Notes: generated from the letters alone by a model not told the origin. Positions 1-8,856 are shown, counted from the stretch's first letter. The stretch: 64,000 nt of DNA from Cryobacterium sp. Y50 (GCF_002929805.1 NZ_PJJM01000096.1:62001-126000); one strand, 5' to 3'. Translations and numbers: made by a program.

Positions 1-932
1 AAGGTGCGACCATAAAAGTCGAAGTTCGCCTCGACAAATTCGCCGGACAAATACGCAGCACTCGAGCGGATGACCTGCCACCGCAGCCAGTCCTGCCATG
101 ATTCCAGGCGGTCGTCGGTGAGGGTGGCGGCGAGTCCGGCGATGTAGCTGGGCTCGCGCACGACGACCTCCTCGAGGGCGCCGGCCGGGGCGTCGAGGCC
201 CGCAAGCCACAGGTCGACATCGACGCCGGCGGCTAGCGCGGAGACCTGGCCCCAGGTGCGCAGGTTGTAAGTCTTCTCACTGTCGCGAGTAGCGACCTTG
301 TCCCAGTGGTGCGAGGCGAGTTCGGTCTCGAGGTCGAAAACACGCGCTGCGCGGGGGGCGGCGTCGGTGAAACCGGCGAGGGTGAGCATTCGCTCGAGAA
401 ATTCTTGGTACTTGGTGCGAATGTCTGCGAACTTTTCTTCACGGTAATAGGACTCGTCTGGCAAGCCGATGCCGCCCTGCGCGATGAAGACGAGGTAGCG
501 TTCTGGGTTGCCTGGGTCGTTGTCGACGTAAAGGTGGAAGGCTCCGGCAACTCCGCCACGTTCAAGGCGGCCGAGAGTCGCGAGCAGTTCGGAGATGGTG
601 GTGATCGCGTCGACCGCTGCAAGGTCTTCTTGCAATGGTGCCGCACCGAGCGCTTCGATGCGTTCCTCGTCGAGATAGCTCGTGTAGAGGTCGCCGAACT
701 TGCGCTCGAGGCTGCCAGCCGGCGCAGTCTGCGCCTCGACGATGATCTCGCGCACGGCCTTCTCAGCGTCTTCGGCGAGCATCATGAAGGAGCCCCAACG
801 GGCCTTGTCGGCGGGAATCTCGCTGCGCGCGATCCACTGGCCATTCACGTGCCGAAAGAGGTCGTCTTGCGGGCGCACCTCCGGGTCGAGTTCGCTTGTG
901 TTGATTCCGGATGCAGTCGCCAGCTCAGTCAT
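1..932 (-). CDS. M13-family zinc metalloendopeptidase (PepO/neprilysin type), N-terminal part only
   Basis: Reading leftward from the ATG at 932 there is an unbroken frame that runs off the window edge, giving about 310 residues. It begins MTELATASGINTSELDPEVR and continues with QDDLFRHVNGQW, the typical N-terminal signature of M13 peptidases, followed by the acidic helical lid region (LERKFGDLYTSYLDEERIEAL, about residues 75-95). M13 enzymes are about 650-700 residues long with HExxH and ExxD zinc motifs in the C-terminal half, so the catalytic part lies outside this window. No signal peptide or membrane anchor is visible, which fits the cytosolic bacterial PepO-like branch that degrades oligopeptides. 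Family assignment is secure from the N-terminal motif; activity cannot be judged from the visible part. Confidence 0.88.
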   Translation of the reverse strand, partial: MTELATASGINTSELDPEVRPQDDLFRHVNGQWIARSEIPADKARWGSFMMLAEDAEKAVREIIVEAQTAPAGSLERKFGDLYTSYLDEERIEALGAAPLQEDLAAVDAITTISELLATLGRLERGGVAGAFHLYVDNDPGNPERYLVFIAQGGIGLPDESYYREEKFADIRTKYQEFLERMLTLAGFTDAAPRAARVFDLETELASHHWDKVATRDSEKTYNLRTWGQVSALAAGVDVDLWLAGLDAPAGALEEVVVREPSYIAGLAATLTDDRLESWQDWLRWQVIRSSAAYLSGEFVEANFDFYGRT

Positions 933-1393
933 GGGTTCAGCTTATCTGGGGCCGGTGGCTGGGAGCCGTGCAGGCGTGCCGCGGGCGCGGCCACGCCGCG
1001 TACTCATGTTCCGGGGTATACATGCCGCCGACACGATCGGTCTGCCACTAGCTTTCGGCATCATCGCAGTCGTTTACACGCCCATCACCCTGAGCCCGCT
1101 TACGGGCGGTTCCTGGAGACGGATGGAGCGACGGCCCCGTGCGACAGCCGCGATCGACGAGTCGGACACCCGTTGAACGACCCCAATGATCGCGGCAGGC
1201 GTCTTTCAACCTATGTGTTCCCACACGTAGGTTTCGAGCCACCACAAACACGAATCGAAATGCGAGACGCGTTGAGACTGGATGCGGGATCGCTCGGCGC
1301 TGCCCGATCCGGTTGCCCTGCGGAAGGATTGTGCAGACCCACGGACAGTCACCGACGCCTGCGATAAATCACCGGACGAACCTGAGTTGGGTC
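933..1393. other. Intergenic stretch, no supported gene
   Basis: About 460 bases lie between the peptidase start and the end of sbtB. Short open frames on both strands have no recognisable domain and poor codon structure. The part near 932-1020 should contain the peptidase promoter. I see no convincing terminator or repeat. Confidence 0.5.
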
Positions 1394-1696
1394 TCAGAAT
1401 TTCTCAGGTCGGAGTACTTCAATATCACTTACGAACAGGATCATGGCGTAGTCGTCGTAGTAATGCTCTTGAAAATAGGCGGTGATATTCACAGCTGTCG
1501 CTGTGTCGCACACCACCTCGATGCGGATGTTCCCATTCGCTTCCCAGCCTGCGTTGCGAGTACCACGGCTCCCCTTGCCGCGAGCGTCAGTGATGGTATA
1601 CCCGTGGGCGTGAAGCCGATCGATATCCCGAACGAGAGTGCTCTCGAGAGCGGCTTCGGTGATGACGGTCAACAGCTTGCGTGTATGGCGGTGCAT
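1394..1696 (-). CDS. sbtB: SbtB-like PII-family regulator of bicarbonate uptake
   Basis: A 100-residue PII-like protein beginning MHRHTRKLLTVITEAALE. The ferredoxin-like fold is recognisable: a first strand (KLLTVIT), a Gly/Arg-rich T-loop (DARGKGSRGTRNAGW, about residues 37-51) and a second half with IRIEVVCD and MILFVSDIEVLRP. It lies directly downstream of the bicarbonate permease gene, 5 bases from its stop. The ATG at 1696 is preferred over the upstream one at 1729 because AAAGG sits about 9 bases before it and the longer form would extend into sbtA. In cyanobacteria SbtB binds adenine nucleotides and controls SbtA. The cyanobacterial C-terminal redox loop with paired cysteines is absent. 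Function is inferred from family and gene pairing. Confidence 0.8.
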   Translation of the reverse strand: MHRHTRKLLTVITEAALESTLVRDIDRLHAHGYTITDARGKGSRGTRNAGWEANGNIRIEVVCDTATAVNITAYFQEHYYDDYAMILFVSDIEVLRPEKF

Positions 1697-1701
1697 TGGG
1701 T

Positions 1702-2646
1702 TCAACCTTTCGCGAACGTGTGAGCCCACACGGCGAGTGCGTGGTAGAGCGGAATTCCGATCATGACGTTGAACGGGAATGTTATCCCGAGTGCACCGGC
1801 CAGGGACAGGGTGGGGTTGGCCTCGGGTACAGAGGTGCGCATGGCTGCCGGTACCGCAATGTAGGACGCACTAGCCGCCAGAGTCGCCAGAATGGTCGTT
1901 CCTCCGATGGAGAGGCCCAAAGACCACCCCAGCCACGTTCCCACCAACGCCGAAAAAAGCGGCATTGCGATTGCAAAGACCACCAGAAATGGGCCGTGTC
2001 GGCGCAGGCTTCCCATTTGTGTCGCCGTAATCAAGCCCATCTCCAGCAGAAAGAGAGCGAGAATTCCCTTGAAGAGATCCACGAACAGCGGTTCGATGGA
2101 CGACAACCCGTCCGGGCCAGCTACCCAGCCGATGAACAGTCCGCCCAAGAGTAGCACGATGCCCTTTCCCAGAAACACTTCATGGGCGATCGATTTCCAC
2201 GCCGTCTCGCGCGAGATGCCTCGCGCGAGAACAATTCCTACGAGGATAGCTGGCACTTCCAGCAGCACCAGAAGCAGCGGCATGTGTTCTTCGAACGAGA
2301 TCTGCTGGCTGCCGAGGTAGGCGACGGCCACGGCGTAGGTGCCCACGCTCACGGAACCGTAATGGGCCGCGATAGATGCCGCATCCGCTCGCTTAAAACG
2401 GCCCAGATAACGCAGTACGGGGAATGCGAACAGGGTGAGGCCAAAGCCCATGACCACCACCGTGAGCATCTGTGGCAGCAGACTGGCGAAGGGCTGCCTG
2501 GCGAGTTCCACGCCGCCCTTGAGGCCAATGGCCAGCAACAGCACGATACTGACGAACTCGTAAATCGCCGCCGGAAGACGCAACTCTGAACGCAGGAGGC
2601 CGGCCACGGCTCCGAGCAGAAAGAAAAGAATGATGGGATCGATCAC
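1702..2646 (-). CDS. sbtA: SbtA-type sodium-dependent bicarbonate transporter
   Basis: A 314-residue, very hydrophobic protein with about ten membrane segments arranged as two similar halves. It starts MIDPIILFFLLGAVAGLLRS and contains the characteristic SbtA stretches LPAAIYEFVSIVLLLAIGLK, AAHYGSVSVGTYAVA and LLLEVPAILVG. SbtA proteins import bicarbonate with sodium. In heterotrophs they are thought to feed carboxylases such as pyruvate or acetyl-CoA carboxylase. The protein is shorter than cyanobacterial SbtA (about 370 residues), lacking most of the central loop. It forms a two-gene unit with the PII-like gene immediately downstream and is divergent from a winged-helix regulator across a 140-base gap containing a perfect inverted repeat. 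Confidence 0.87.
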   Translation of the reverse strand: MIDPIILFFLLGAVAGLLRSELRLPAAIYEFVSIVLLLAIGLKGGVELARQPFASLLPQMLTVVVMGFGLTLFAFPVLRYLGRFKRADAASIAAHYGSVSVGTYAVAVAYLGSQQISFEEHMPLLLVLLEVPAILVGIVLARGISRETAWKSIAHEVFLGKGIVLLLGGLFIGWVAGPDGLSSIEPLFVDLFKGILALFLLEMGLITATQMGSLRRHGPFLVVFAIAMPLFSALVGTWLGWSLGLSIGGTTILATLAASASYIAVPAAMRTSVPEANPTLSLAGALGITFPFNVMIGIPLYHALAVWAHTFAKG

Positions 2647-2730
2647 ATTGTGGCTCTCTGATTTACTCTGCTCGAAGTTCGAAGAAGCGGCGCGACTCCA
2701 TGGTGACCAACCCCGTCAATGCACGCTGAC

Positions 2731-2758
2731 CAATACGTGCTAACACTAGCGCGTATTG
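2731..2758. promoter_or_regulatory. Inverted repeat in the sbtA/regulator divergent promoter
   Basis: CAATACG at 2731-2737 and its exact reverse complement CGTATTG at 2752-2758 are separated by 14 bases. The repeat lies in the 140-base gap between the starts of sbtA (2646) and the winged-helix gene (2787), where an operator for that regulator would be expected. The site is visible; its role is inferred. Confidence 0.45.
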
Positions 2759-2786
2759 TGGAGCGTGTATCGTCTATGCTGAGACG

Positions 2787-3071
2787 ATGGCCGACTGGAC
2801 CTTTCTTACTAATCACGCACACGTTCTGCTCTGCGTTTTCCAAGACCCCAGCATGCGATTGCGCGATATCGCAGTCGAAGTGGGCATCACCGAACGCGCC
2901 GCCCAGCGCATCATCGCCGAACTTGTCGCAGATGGGTATCTCACACGTCAACGCGACGGACGGCGCAACAGCTATCAGCTCTACCCAGACTTACCTCTTC
3001 GGCATCCTCTGGAACGCCACCACCACATTGGTGAGCTTCTCAGAGCGGTTGGATCCATAGACCGTGTCTAG
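2787..3071 (+). CDS. Small winged-helix DNA-binding regulator
   Basis: A 94-residue protein, MADWTFLTNHAHVLLCVFQD, that is almost entirely one MarR/ArsR-like winged helix: helices HAHVLLCVFQDP and MRLRDIAVEVGITERAAQRI (HTH, about residues 27-46), then the wing DGYLTRQRDGRRNSYQLYPD. The C-terminal tail is short and basic and has no ligand domain. Proteins of this size and layout are common in actinobacteria as single-domain regulators. It is transcribed away from sbtA-sbtB, so control of bicarbonate uptake is the simplest hypothesis. No metal-binding cysteine cluster is visible, which argues against a classical ArsR sensor. Confidence 0.75.
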   Translation: MADWTFLTNHAHVLLCVFQDPSMRLRDIAVEVGITERAAQRIIAELVADGYLTRQRDGRRNSYQLYPDLPLRHPLERHHHIGELLRAVGSIDRV

Positions 3072-3162
3072 CCGCCGAGGTCGAAACCGCCAGCCTTTAC
3101 CGTGTGGCACTGTCTTCGAAAAGTCTGTGCCAGCAACTCCTGGTCAGCAGGACCGGTGAGTT

Positions 3163-4038
3163 GTGGTCTGCAGTGATTCAGGCAATTCTGACTCGATCTC
3201 CATCTACTCCGGTAAACGGGTCGCTCTGCTTACCCAGCATGGCAAGGAGCGCGTGGTCGGTCCTGTGTTGGAACGAGAACTTGGTTGCCGGGTCGAACAC
3301 GTCGTGGGCTACGACACGGATCTACTCGGTACTTTCACCCGCGATATCCCCCGCGCCGGCACACAGCTTGAGGCGGCGCGCAAGAAAGCGCGCATGGGTA
3401 TGGAAATGTCGACATTACCCCTGGGCCTTGCCAGCGAGGGATCGTTTGGTCAGGATCCGTTCATGGGGATGTTCCCCTGGAACGTTGAAATCCTTATCTG
3501 GCTCGACCGTGAGCGCGAGTTGGAGATCGTGGGCGTGGCGCAAGGCAAAGCAAATTTCGCCCACCTGCTGACAGCGGACTGGGGAACGGCCGAAACGTTC
3601 GCCCGCAAATCGAAGTTTCCCAAACACCACGTAGTCGTACGCCCGGAAAGTGAACACGACCCCCGCATCCGCAAGGGAATCGCCGCCTGGACGGAACTGG
3701 AAATCACCTTTGCGTGGGCGCTGGCGGAATCGAAAAACGGCCACGTTTTTCTCGAGACAGACGTGCGCGCCCATGCCAATCCAACGCGTATGGAAAACAT
3801 CCGTCTCGCGGCCGAAGACCTCGCACAGAAACTGCGCTCCCTGTGTCCAGCCTGCGGCACCCCAGGTTTCTGGAGCGTAGAACGAGTGGCAGGACTACCT
3901 TGCAGCGACTGCTACGCGCCCACGAACGCAACCCGCGCTGAAACTCAGGGATGCCTCATCTGTCCTCATCGCTACACTCGCGAGTTCACCGACCGAAGCT
4001 ACGCCGACCCGCGTTTTTGCGACACCTGCAACCCGTGA
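3163..4038 (+). CDS. DUF6671-like protein with C-terminal zinc ribbon
   Basis: A 291-residue protein starting at a GTG. It has the conserved opening GKRVALLTQHGKERVVGPVL and the blocks DTDLLGTFTRDIPR, ASEGSFGQDPF, KTRAHANPTRM-like (VRAHANPTRMENI, about residue 205) and CPACGTPGFW. The C-terminus carries further cysteine pairs (CSDC, CLICP, CDTC), so one or two zinc ribbons are likely. I recognise this as the family annotated DUF6671 in databases; no biochemical function is known to me. The weak start context (GGTGAG only two bases before GTG) leaves the exact N-terminus uncertain, but homology to the family pattern begins by residue 17. It sits alone between the winged-helix gene and the Ca2+/H+ antiporter. 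Confidence 0.72.
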   Translation: MVCSDSGNSDSISIYSGKRVALLTQHGKERVVGPVLERELGCRVEHVVGYDTDLLGTFTRDIPRAGTQLEAARKKARMGMEMSTLPLGLASEGSFGQDPFMGMFPWNVEILIWLDRERELEIVGVAQGKANFAHLLTADWGTAETFARKSKFPKHHVVVRPESEHDPRIRKGIAAWTELEITFAWALAESKNGHVFLETDVRAHANPTRMENIRLAAEDLAQKLRSLCPACGTPGFWSVERVAGLPCSDCYAPTNATRAETQGCLICPHRYTREFTDRSYADPRFCDTCNP

Positions 4039-4161
4039 TCTCCGGTGAGAACCACGATTCTGGTATCGTCTATTTGATGAATGCACGCTGCGTTCATGCG
4101 TCACGGGACGACCTCGGGCGCTGCGGTTTGCAGGGGGACGGCCTCCAATAAAGGCAGGCTC

Positions 4162-5388
4162 ATGTCCACCAAGCACCCCGCGAATTCTCCTACCCCTACC
4201 CAGGTCCGCTCGAATGACGGCTGGCGGGTTCTGTTGAGCCGATCAACGACGGTGACCCTCGCGATCGCATGGCTGGTCTCGATCGGTGTGCTGACAGTCG
4301 GCCGTGATCTTGTCGCCCACCCGCCGAGTGTGGCAGTCGCGGTGGGCGTGTTTCTGATCGTCCTCGCAGCGATCATGGTCGCCGCGTTCGGAGTTGTCCA
4401 CCAGGCTGAGGAGCTGGCCCACAAGCTGGGAGAACCATTCGGGACGCTGATTCTGACATTGACCGTCGTCATCATTGAAGTGGTCCTCATTTCCGCCGTC
4501 ATGCTTGGGCCGTCGGGTTCGACGACGATCGCACGCGACTCGGTATTCGCCGTCATGATGATCATCATCAACGGGGTCATGGGTGTGTCCCTCCTCCTAG
4601 GCGGCATGAAGCACGGCCCGCAGCGCTACAACATGGAAGGCGCGTCGGTCTATGTTGCGATGATCGCCGTGTTGTCGCTGTGCACGCTCGTACTGCCAAA
4701 CTTCACAGTGTCCACCTCCAACGGGAGTCTGGTGCCCGCGCAAGCCATCGCCGTCTCGGTGCTGGCGGCGGCACTCTACGGGTTCTTCATCTACCTGCAG
4801 ACGGGGAAGAGCCGGGCGTTGTTCAAGCAGCCCAGCCACGCTCAGGCAATCTTTGGAAGCGTCACTACCGCCAATATTCCCGAACCCCGTTCCGACTCTC
4901 GTGCGACCGCTGTCGTCGGCGTCGGCGTCGGCAGAGGCGAGCTTGTTCGGCGGACGCTCCTGCTAGTCGGCACTGTCCTGCCGATCGTGCTGCTCTCCCA
5001 CGACCTTGGGATCCTGGTCGACGCTGGTATCGCGGCCACGGGTGCCCCCGTCGCGTTGGGCGGGGTGATCATCGCGATCATCGTCTTCACACCGGAGGCG
5101 ATAACCGCAGTTCGGGCGTCGCTGGCCAACGAGGGCCAACGCACCCTCAACCTCGGGCTCGGGGCGTTCGTGTCCACGGTCGGACTCACCATCCCGGCAG
5201 TACTGATCATCGGCCTAATGACAGGCCAAGAGGTCATTCTTGGGGAATCAAACGCAAACATGGTGCTCATCGCGGTGACACTGGCAACGAGCATCATCAC
5301 CTACTTCTCGCCCCGCACCACTGCCCTCCACGGAGCTGTCCACCTAGTGCTGTTCGGCATGTTCACCGTTCTCCTCTTTGCCCCTTAG
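4162..5388 (+). CDS. Ca2+/H+ antiporter, ChaA-like (CaCA superfamily)
   Basis: A 408-residue membrane protein with about eleven membrane segments. The two alpha-repeats of the calcium:cation antiporter superfamily are visible: GTLILTLTVVIIEVVLISAV in the first half and FTPEAITAVRASLANEGQRT in the second, with the acidic residues that bind the cation. It is expected to export Ca2+ (possibly Na+ or K+) in exchange for protons. The ATG at 4162 is chosen because AAAGGCAGG precedes it at the right distance; an in-frame ATG at 4081 has no such site. The 120 bases upstream hold an imperfect palindrome around 4077-4098 but no riboswitch that I can recognise. Confidence 0.85.
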   Translation: MSTKHPANSPTPTQVRSNDGWRVLLSRSTTVTLAIAWLVSIGVLTVGRDLVAHPPSVAVAVGVFLIVLAAIMVAAFGVVHQAEELAHKLGEPFGTLILTLTVVIIEVVLISAVMLGPSGSTTIARDSVFAVMMIIINGVMGVSLLLGGMKHGPQRYNMEGASVYVAMIAVLSLCTLVLPNFTVSTSNGSLVPAQAIAVSVLAAALYGFFIYLQTGKSRALFKQPSHAQAIFGSVTTANIPEPRSDSRATAVVGVGVGRGELVRRTLLLVGTVLPIVLLSHDLGILVDAGIAATGAPVALGGVIIAIIVFTPEAITAVRASLANEGQRTLNLGLGAFVSTVGLTIPAVLIIGLMTGQEVILGESNANMVLIAVTLATSIITYFSPRTTALHGAVHLVLFGMFTVLLFAP

Positions 5389-5433
5389 CTGCACTTTGCT
5401 CAAGGGCGAACTAAACATGATGATAATTCCTGA

Positions 5434-5919
5434 TTCGACCGGGTCTTGGTTGATGACGACTACGACCGATTCGTTGACGCGGGGTTTGAGAGCACAACTC
5501 GCGAAACCGAAGACGGTCGCAGTGTACTCATGGTCACGCGCGAGTCCGGCAGTCTGAGCGCCGCACTCGTGGGTGTCGTCGAGAACGCCGGTCGGGCCGG
5601 GTTTCGCGTCGTCGGCGTGCAGCAAGAAGATGTCGTGTCACTGAAGACCGTTACGCAGCGGGTCGGGCACAGCGATGGAGGGCTGCAGCTGATCGCGCAG
5701 GGTCGGCGGGGACCGGGAAACTTTCCGGCACCGCTATCGGGCGATGGCTGGGCGATGTACTCCTTTGCCAGCGCGTGTGAATGATTTCGTCAGAACTATG
5801 GCACCGCGCCCGCGGTCAACGATGATGACCTGTTGTTGGCAGCCGCCAACCACCTGTTTCGCGCTCGTGCGCTCGTGGATGCCGCGACCCAGGCTGGACT
5901 GGCGATCCTGGCTCGGTAG
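5434..5919 (+). pseudogene. HTH-domain protein gene with an in-frame nonsense codon
   Basis: One reading frame from about 5434 to the TAG at 5917-5919 is interrupted only by TGA at 5782-5784. The first part includes LVDDDYDRFVDAGF, a ferredoxin-like segment, then DVVSLKTVTQRVGHSDGGLQ (helix-turn-helix) and GRRGPGNFPAPLSGDGWAMY. After the stop, in the same frame, come FRQNYGTAPAVNDDDLLLAA and a terminal helix. This layout matches a small actinobacterial family of about 160-170 residues that reads ...YSW..V..W(F/L).... The stop replaces the expected tryptophan (TGG to TGA). The N-terminus also looks incomplete, since a stop at 5431-5433 precedes the frame and there is no good start. I call it a recently inactivated gene. 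Confidence 0.65.
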
Positions 5920-6000
5920 CGCGTGGTTTTAGCATTGGGCATCCGTTTCATCCTTCTATCTTTGAGCGCGGATGGGCGCCGACATGACAGAGGCGACTGC

Positions 6001-7419
6001 CTACAGCGCTTTGAGCTCCTCGGTCACCTGGGCGACGGATTTCTTAGCGTCGCCGAAGAGCATCGTGGTGTTGGCGCCGAAGAACAGCGGGTTCTCGATG
6101 CCGGCGAAGCCAGAGCTCATTGAGCGCTTGAGCACTATCACCGCGCGAGATTGGTCGACGTTGAGTACGGGCATCCCGAAGATGGGCGAGTTCGGGTCGG
6201 TACGTGCGCCTGGGTTGGTGACGTCATTGGCGCCGATGACGATGGTGACGTCGGTGCGGGAGAACTCGTCGTTGATGTCGTCCATTTCGATCATCGCGTC
6301 GTACGAGACGTCGGCCTCGGCGAGGAGCACGTTCATGTGCCCCGGCATGCGCCCGGCCACCGGGTGGATCGCATACTTGACCTCGATGCCACGTGCCTCG
6401 AGCACCTTGGCCATGTCCTTTACCGCGTGCTGAGCCTGGGCAACGGCGAGTCCGTAGCCTGGCACGACGATGACCTGATTGGCGTAAGCGAGCTTGATGG
6501 CGGCATCCGCTGCCGAGGTGGACTTTGCGAGTTGGTCTCCGCTGCTCGTGGCCGCAACGCCCTTGGAACCGCCGCCGAAGCCGCCGGCCACGATAGAGAG
6601 AATGGACCGGTTCATTGCCTTCGCCATGAGGTTAGTGAGGATAGTACCCGAGGCCCCGACGAGCATGCCGGCGACGATCATCGCAATGTTGTTCAGCGCG
6701 AGCCCGGCCGCCGCCGCGGAGAGACCGGTGAGCGCGTTCAGCAGCGAGATAACGACCGGCATGTCGGCGCCGCCGATCGGGAGCACGGTCATGACCCCGA
6801 GGATGCCCGCCAAGATGAGAATTGCGCCGAACCAGACCGGGTCCGCGCCGGTGTTGGCCGAGCCGATACCGACGATGATGGCCGCGACGACGGAGCCCAG
6901 GAACAGGATCGCGTTCAGCGGCTGTTGCAGTCGGCCGACCGACAGCGGATGCCCGGGCAGAATCTGCTGCAATTTGAGGAAGGCGACGACGGAACCCCAA
7001 AACGATAGTGAACCGATGATGGCCGCGAAGAGGGAGGCGATCACGAGAGGGAGAACCGGTCCGGAGGCAACGCGCAGGCCGGTGAAGCCGTCGCTTTCAA
7101 TGAACTCACCCCAGGCAATGAGCGCGACGGTTCCACCGCCAACACCGTTGAACAGGGCGACGAGCTGCGGCACCGCCGTCATCTTTACCTTCCGTGCAGG
7201 CGGGATACCGACGATCACGCCCACGACGAGAGCTGCGACGATCACCAACCAGCTGCTGGTGTCGCGGATGTGGATCAGGGTCGCGATGAAGGCGACGCCC
7301 ATGCCAGCCGCAGCGATTTTGTTGCCGCGCACAGCGGACCGGGGCGCGGTCAGCCCGGAGAGCCCAATAATGAACATGGCGACGGCGACGATATAGAGGG
7401 CGTAGACGAGGATGTCCAT
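6001..7419 (-). CDS. pntB: NAD(P) transhydrogenase, beta subunit
   Basis: A 472-residue protein starting MDILVYALYIVAVAMFIIGL with about nine membrane segments followed by the NADP(H)-binding domain III. That domain contains VPGYGLAVAQAQHAV (GxGxxxA fold), HPVAGRMPGHMNVLLAE and VIGANDVTNP, the conserved PntB blocks. The enzyme couples proton entry to hydride transfer from NADH to NADP+, so it supplies NADPH. The ATG at 7419 is chosen because GGGAAG lies 8 bases upstream; a TTG at 7425 is also in frame. It is the last gene of a pntAa-pntAb-pntB operon with a 2-base gap. Length and motifs are normal. Confidence 0.94.
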   Translation of the reverse strand: MDILVYALYIVAVAMFIIGLSGLTAPRSAVRGNKIAAAGMGVAFIATLIHIRDTSSWLVIVAALVVGVIVGIPPARKVKMTAVPQLVALFNGVGGGTVALIAWGEFIESDGFTGLRVASGPVLPLVIASLFAAIIGSLSFWGSVVAFLKLQQILPGHPLSVGRLQQPLNAILFLGSVVAAIIVGIGSANTGADPVWFGAILILAGILGVMTVLPIGGADMPVVISLLNALTGLSAAAAGLALNNIAMIVAGMLVGASGTILTNLMAKAMNRSILSIVAGGFGGGSKGVAATSSGDQLAKSTSAADAAIKLAYANQVIVVPGYGLAVAQAQHAVKDMAKVLEARGIEVKYAIHPVAGRMPGHMNVLLAEADVSYDAMIEMDDINDEFSRTDVTIVIGANDVTNPGARTDPNSPIFGMPVLNVDQSRAVIVLKRSMSSGFAGIENPLFFGANTTMLFGDAKKSVAQVTEELKAL

Positions 7420-7421
7420 GG

Positions 7422-7739
7422 TCAATTCTTCCCGTCAGTCGAAGCGACGGAGCGGGTTTTGAACATGGCGAGCATCCGGTCGGTCACGACGAAACCGCCG
7501 ATGACGTTGACCGTGCCGAACACGATAGCCACGAACGAGATGATCTGCAGCGGGATGCTCGGGTTGTGTGCCGTGCCGAGCACGACCAGGGCGCCGAGCA
7601 CAACGATGCCGTGAATGGCGTTGGTACCCGACATGAGCGGGGTGTGCAGCGTGTTCGGCACCTTGGAGATGACGGCGAAACCGATGAAGCCCGAGAGCAC
7701 GAGGATGGCAATGTTCGCCAGGAAACCGGTGTAGTCCAT
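7422..7739 (-). CDS. pntAb: NAD(P) transhydrogenase, membrane part of the alpha subunit
   Basis: A 105-residue protein, MDYTGFLANIAILVLSGFIG, with three or four membrane helices and the conserved block PNTLHTPLMSGTNAIHGIVV typical of the domain II portion of PntA. In this organism the alpha subunit is encoded by two genes, as is common in actinobacteria and many alpha-proteobacteria. The ATG at 7739 is one base after the pntAa stop (7741) and has AGG 7 bases upstream; a longer form from 7766 would overlap pntAa. Together with PntB it forms the proton channel. Confidence 0.9.
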   Translation of the reverse strand: MDYTGFLANIAILVLSGFIGFAVISKVPNTLHTPLMSGTNAIHGIVVLGALVVLGTAHNPSIPLQIISFVAIVFGTVNVIGGFVVTDRMLAMFKTRSVASTDGKN

Positions 7740-7740
7740 G

Positions 7741-8856
7741 TCAGATCCTGTTCGAGACTGAGTCACGCGTCACGCAGGACAGCGCTACCACGTCGTCGGA
7801 ATAGTCGGGGTCGAGTCGGCCGTCCCGCACGAGCAACTCGAGCAGGGCGGTGAGGTTCTTTGAGTAAAGCTCGCTCGCATGCTCGGGCATAGTCGAGGGC
7901 AGATTGAGTGGGGACGCAATGGTGACGCCGCCGACGACCACACTCTCGCCGGGAACAGTGAGCTCGCAGTTGCCGCCGGTCTCGCCCGCCATGTCGATGA
8001 CGACACTGCCCGCCTTCATGCCATACACGGCCGCAGCGGTCACCAGTCGCGGCGCCGGCCGTCCCGGCACGAGAGCGGTCGTTATGACGACGTCGAACGT
8101 GGAGATCGCCGTCTCGAGCGCGGCCTGTTGCACGGCACGTTCGTCGTCGGTGAGTTCGCGGGCATAGCCGCCGTCACCGGCCGCGTCGATCCCTACCTCG
8201 AGCCACTGGGCGCCCACCGATCGCACCTGATCGGCGACCTCAGGACGCACGTCGTAGCCGGTTGCCCGACCGCCGAGCCGCTTGGCGGTCGCGAGCGCCT
8301 GCAGCCCGGCCACGCCGACGCCGAGCACGAGCACACTGGCCGGCTTGACGGTGCCCGCCGCCGTGGTGAGCATCGGGAAGAACCTGGTCGAGAGCGATGC
8401 AGCGAGGATGACCGACTTATAGCCGGCAACGTTCGCCTGCGACGACAAGGCGTCCATGACCTGAGCACGCGAGATGCGCGGGATCGCCTCGACCGCATAG
8501 CCGACGATGCCAGCGCTCTGCAGGGCAGCGATCTTATTCTCAGCGTTGCGCGGTGCCAGGAACCCGATCAAGGTCGCGCCCGCCCTGAGGCGGGCTATTT
8601 CCGAGTCGGTGGGTGGAGCGACTTTGAGCACGATGTCGGCGCGCCAGGCGTCACCGATGGTAGCCCCGGCTGCGACATAGAGGTCGTCACCCATGAGGGC
8701 TTCAGCCCCCGCGCCGGATTCGACGACGACGTCGAGCCCCGCGGCGACCAGGGATGCGACAGCGCGCGGCACAAGGGCGACTCGCCGCTCGTCCTCCCCG
8801 CTCTCGCGGACGACGCCGATAGTGGGTGTCTCGGGCTGTGGTTGATTAACAGGCAC
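7741..8856 (-). CDS. pntAa: NAD(P) transhydrogenase, soluble NAD(H)-binding alpha subunit
   Basis: A 371-residue protein of the alanine dehydrogenase/PntA family. It contains GVVRESGEDERRVALVPRAV near the N-terminus, RISRAQVMDALSSQANVAGY, and the nucleotide-binding loop VLVLGVGVAGLQALATAKRL (GxGxxG), then GSVVIDMAGETGGNCE. It holds domain I, which donates hydride from NADH. The GTG at 8856 is preferred because GAAAGG lies seven bases upstream; an ATG at 8910 would add 18 residues. It is first in the pnt operon, so the promoter should lie in 8857-9000. Confidence 0.92.
   Translation of the reverse strand: MPVNQPQPETPTIGVVRESGEDERRVALVPRAVASLVAAGLDVVVESGAGAEALMGDDLYVAAGATIGDAWRADIVLKVAPPTDSEIARLRAGATLIGFLAPRNAENKIAALQSAGIVGYAVEAIPRISRAQVMDALSSQANVAGYKSVILAASLSTRFFPMLTTAAGTVKPASVLVLGVGVAGLQALATAKRLGGRATGYDVRPEVADQVRSVGAQWLEVGIDAAGDGGYARELTDDERAVQQAALETAISTFDVVITTALVPGRPAPRLVTAAAVYGMKAGSVVIDMAGETGGNCELTVPGESVVVGGVTIASPLNLPSTMPEHASELYSKNLTALLELLVRDGRLDPDYSDDVVALSCVTRDSVSNRI

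Noticed and set aside
306..1367. A 353-codon open frame on the + strand
   Set aside because: It is antisense to the M13 peptidase, which has the family motif QDDLFRHVNGQW; the + frame has no recognisable domain and extends into noncoding DNA.
4039..4161. A cation riboswitch upstream of the Ca2+/H+ antiporter
   Set aside because: The leader is short and I could not fit it to the yybP-ykoY or other metal riboswitch consensus; only an imperfect palindrome is visible.
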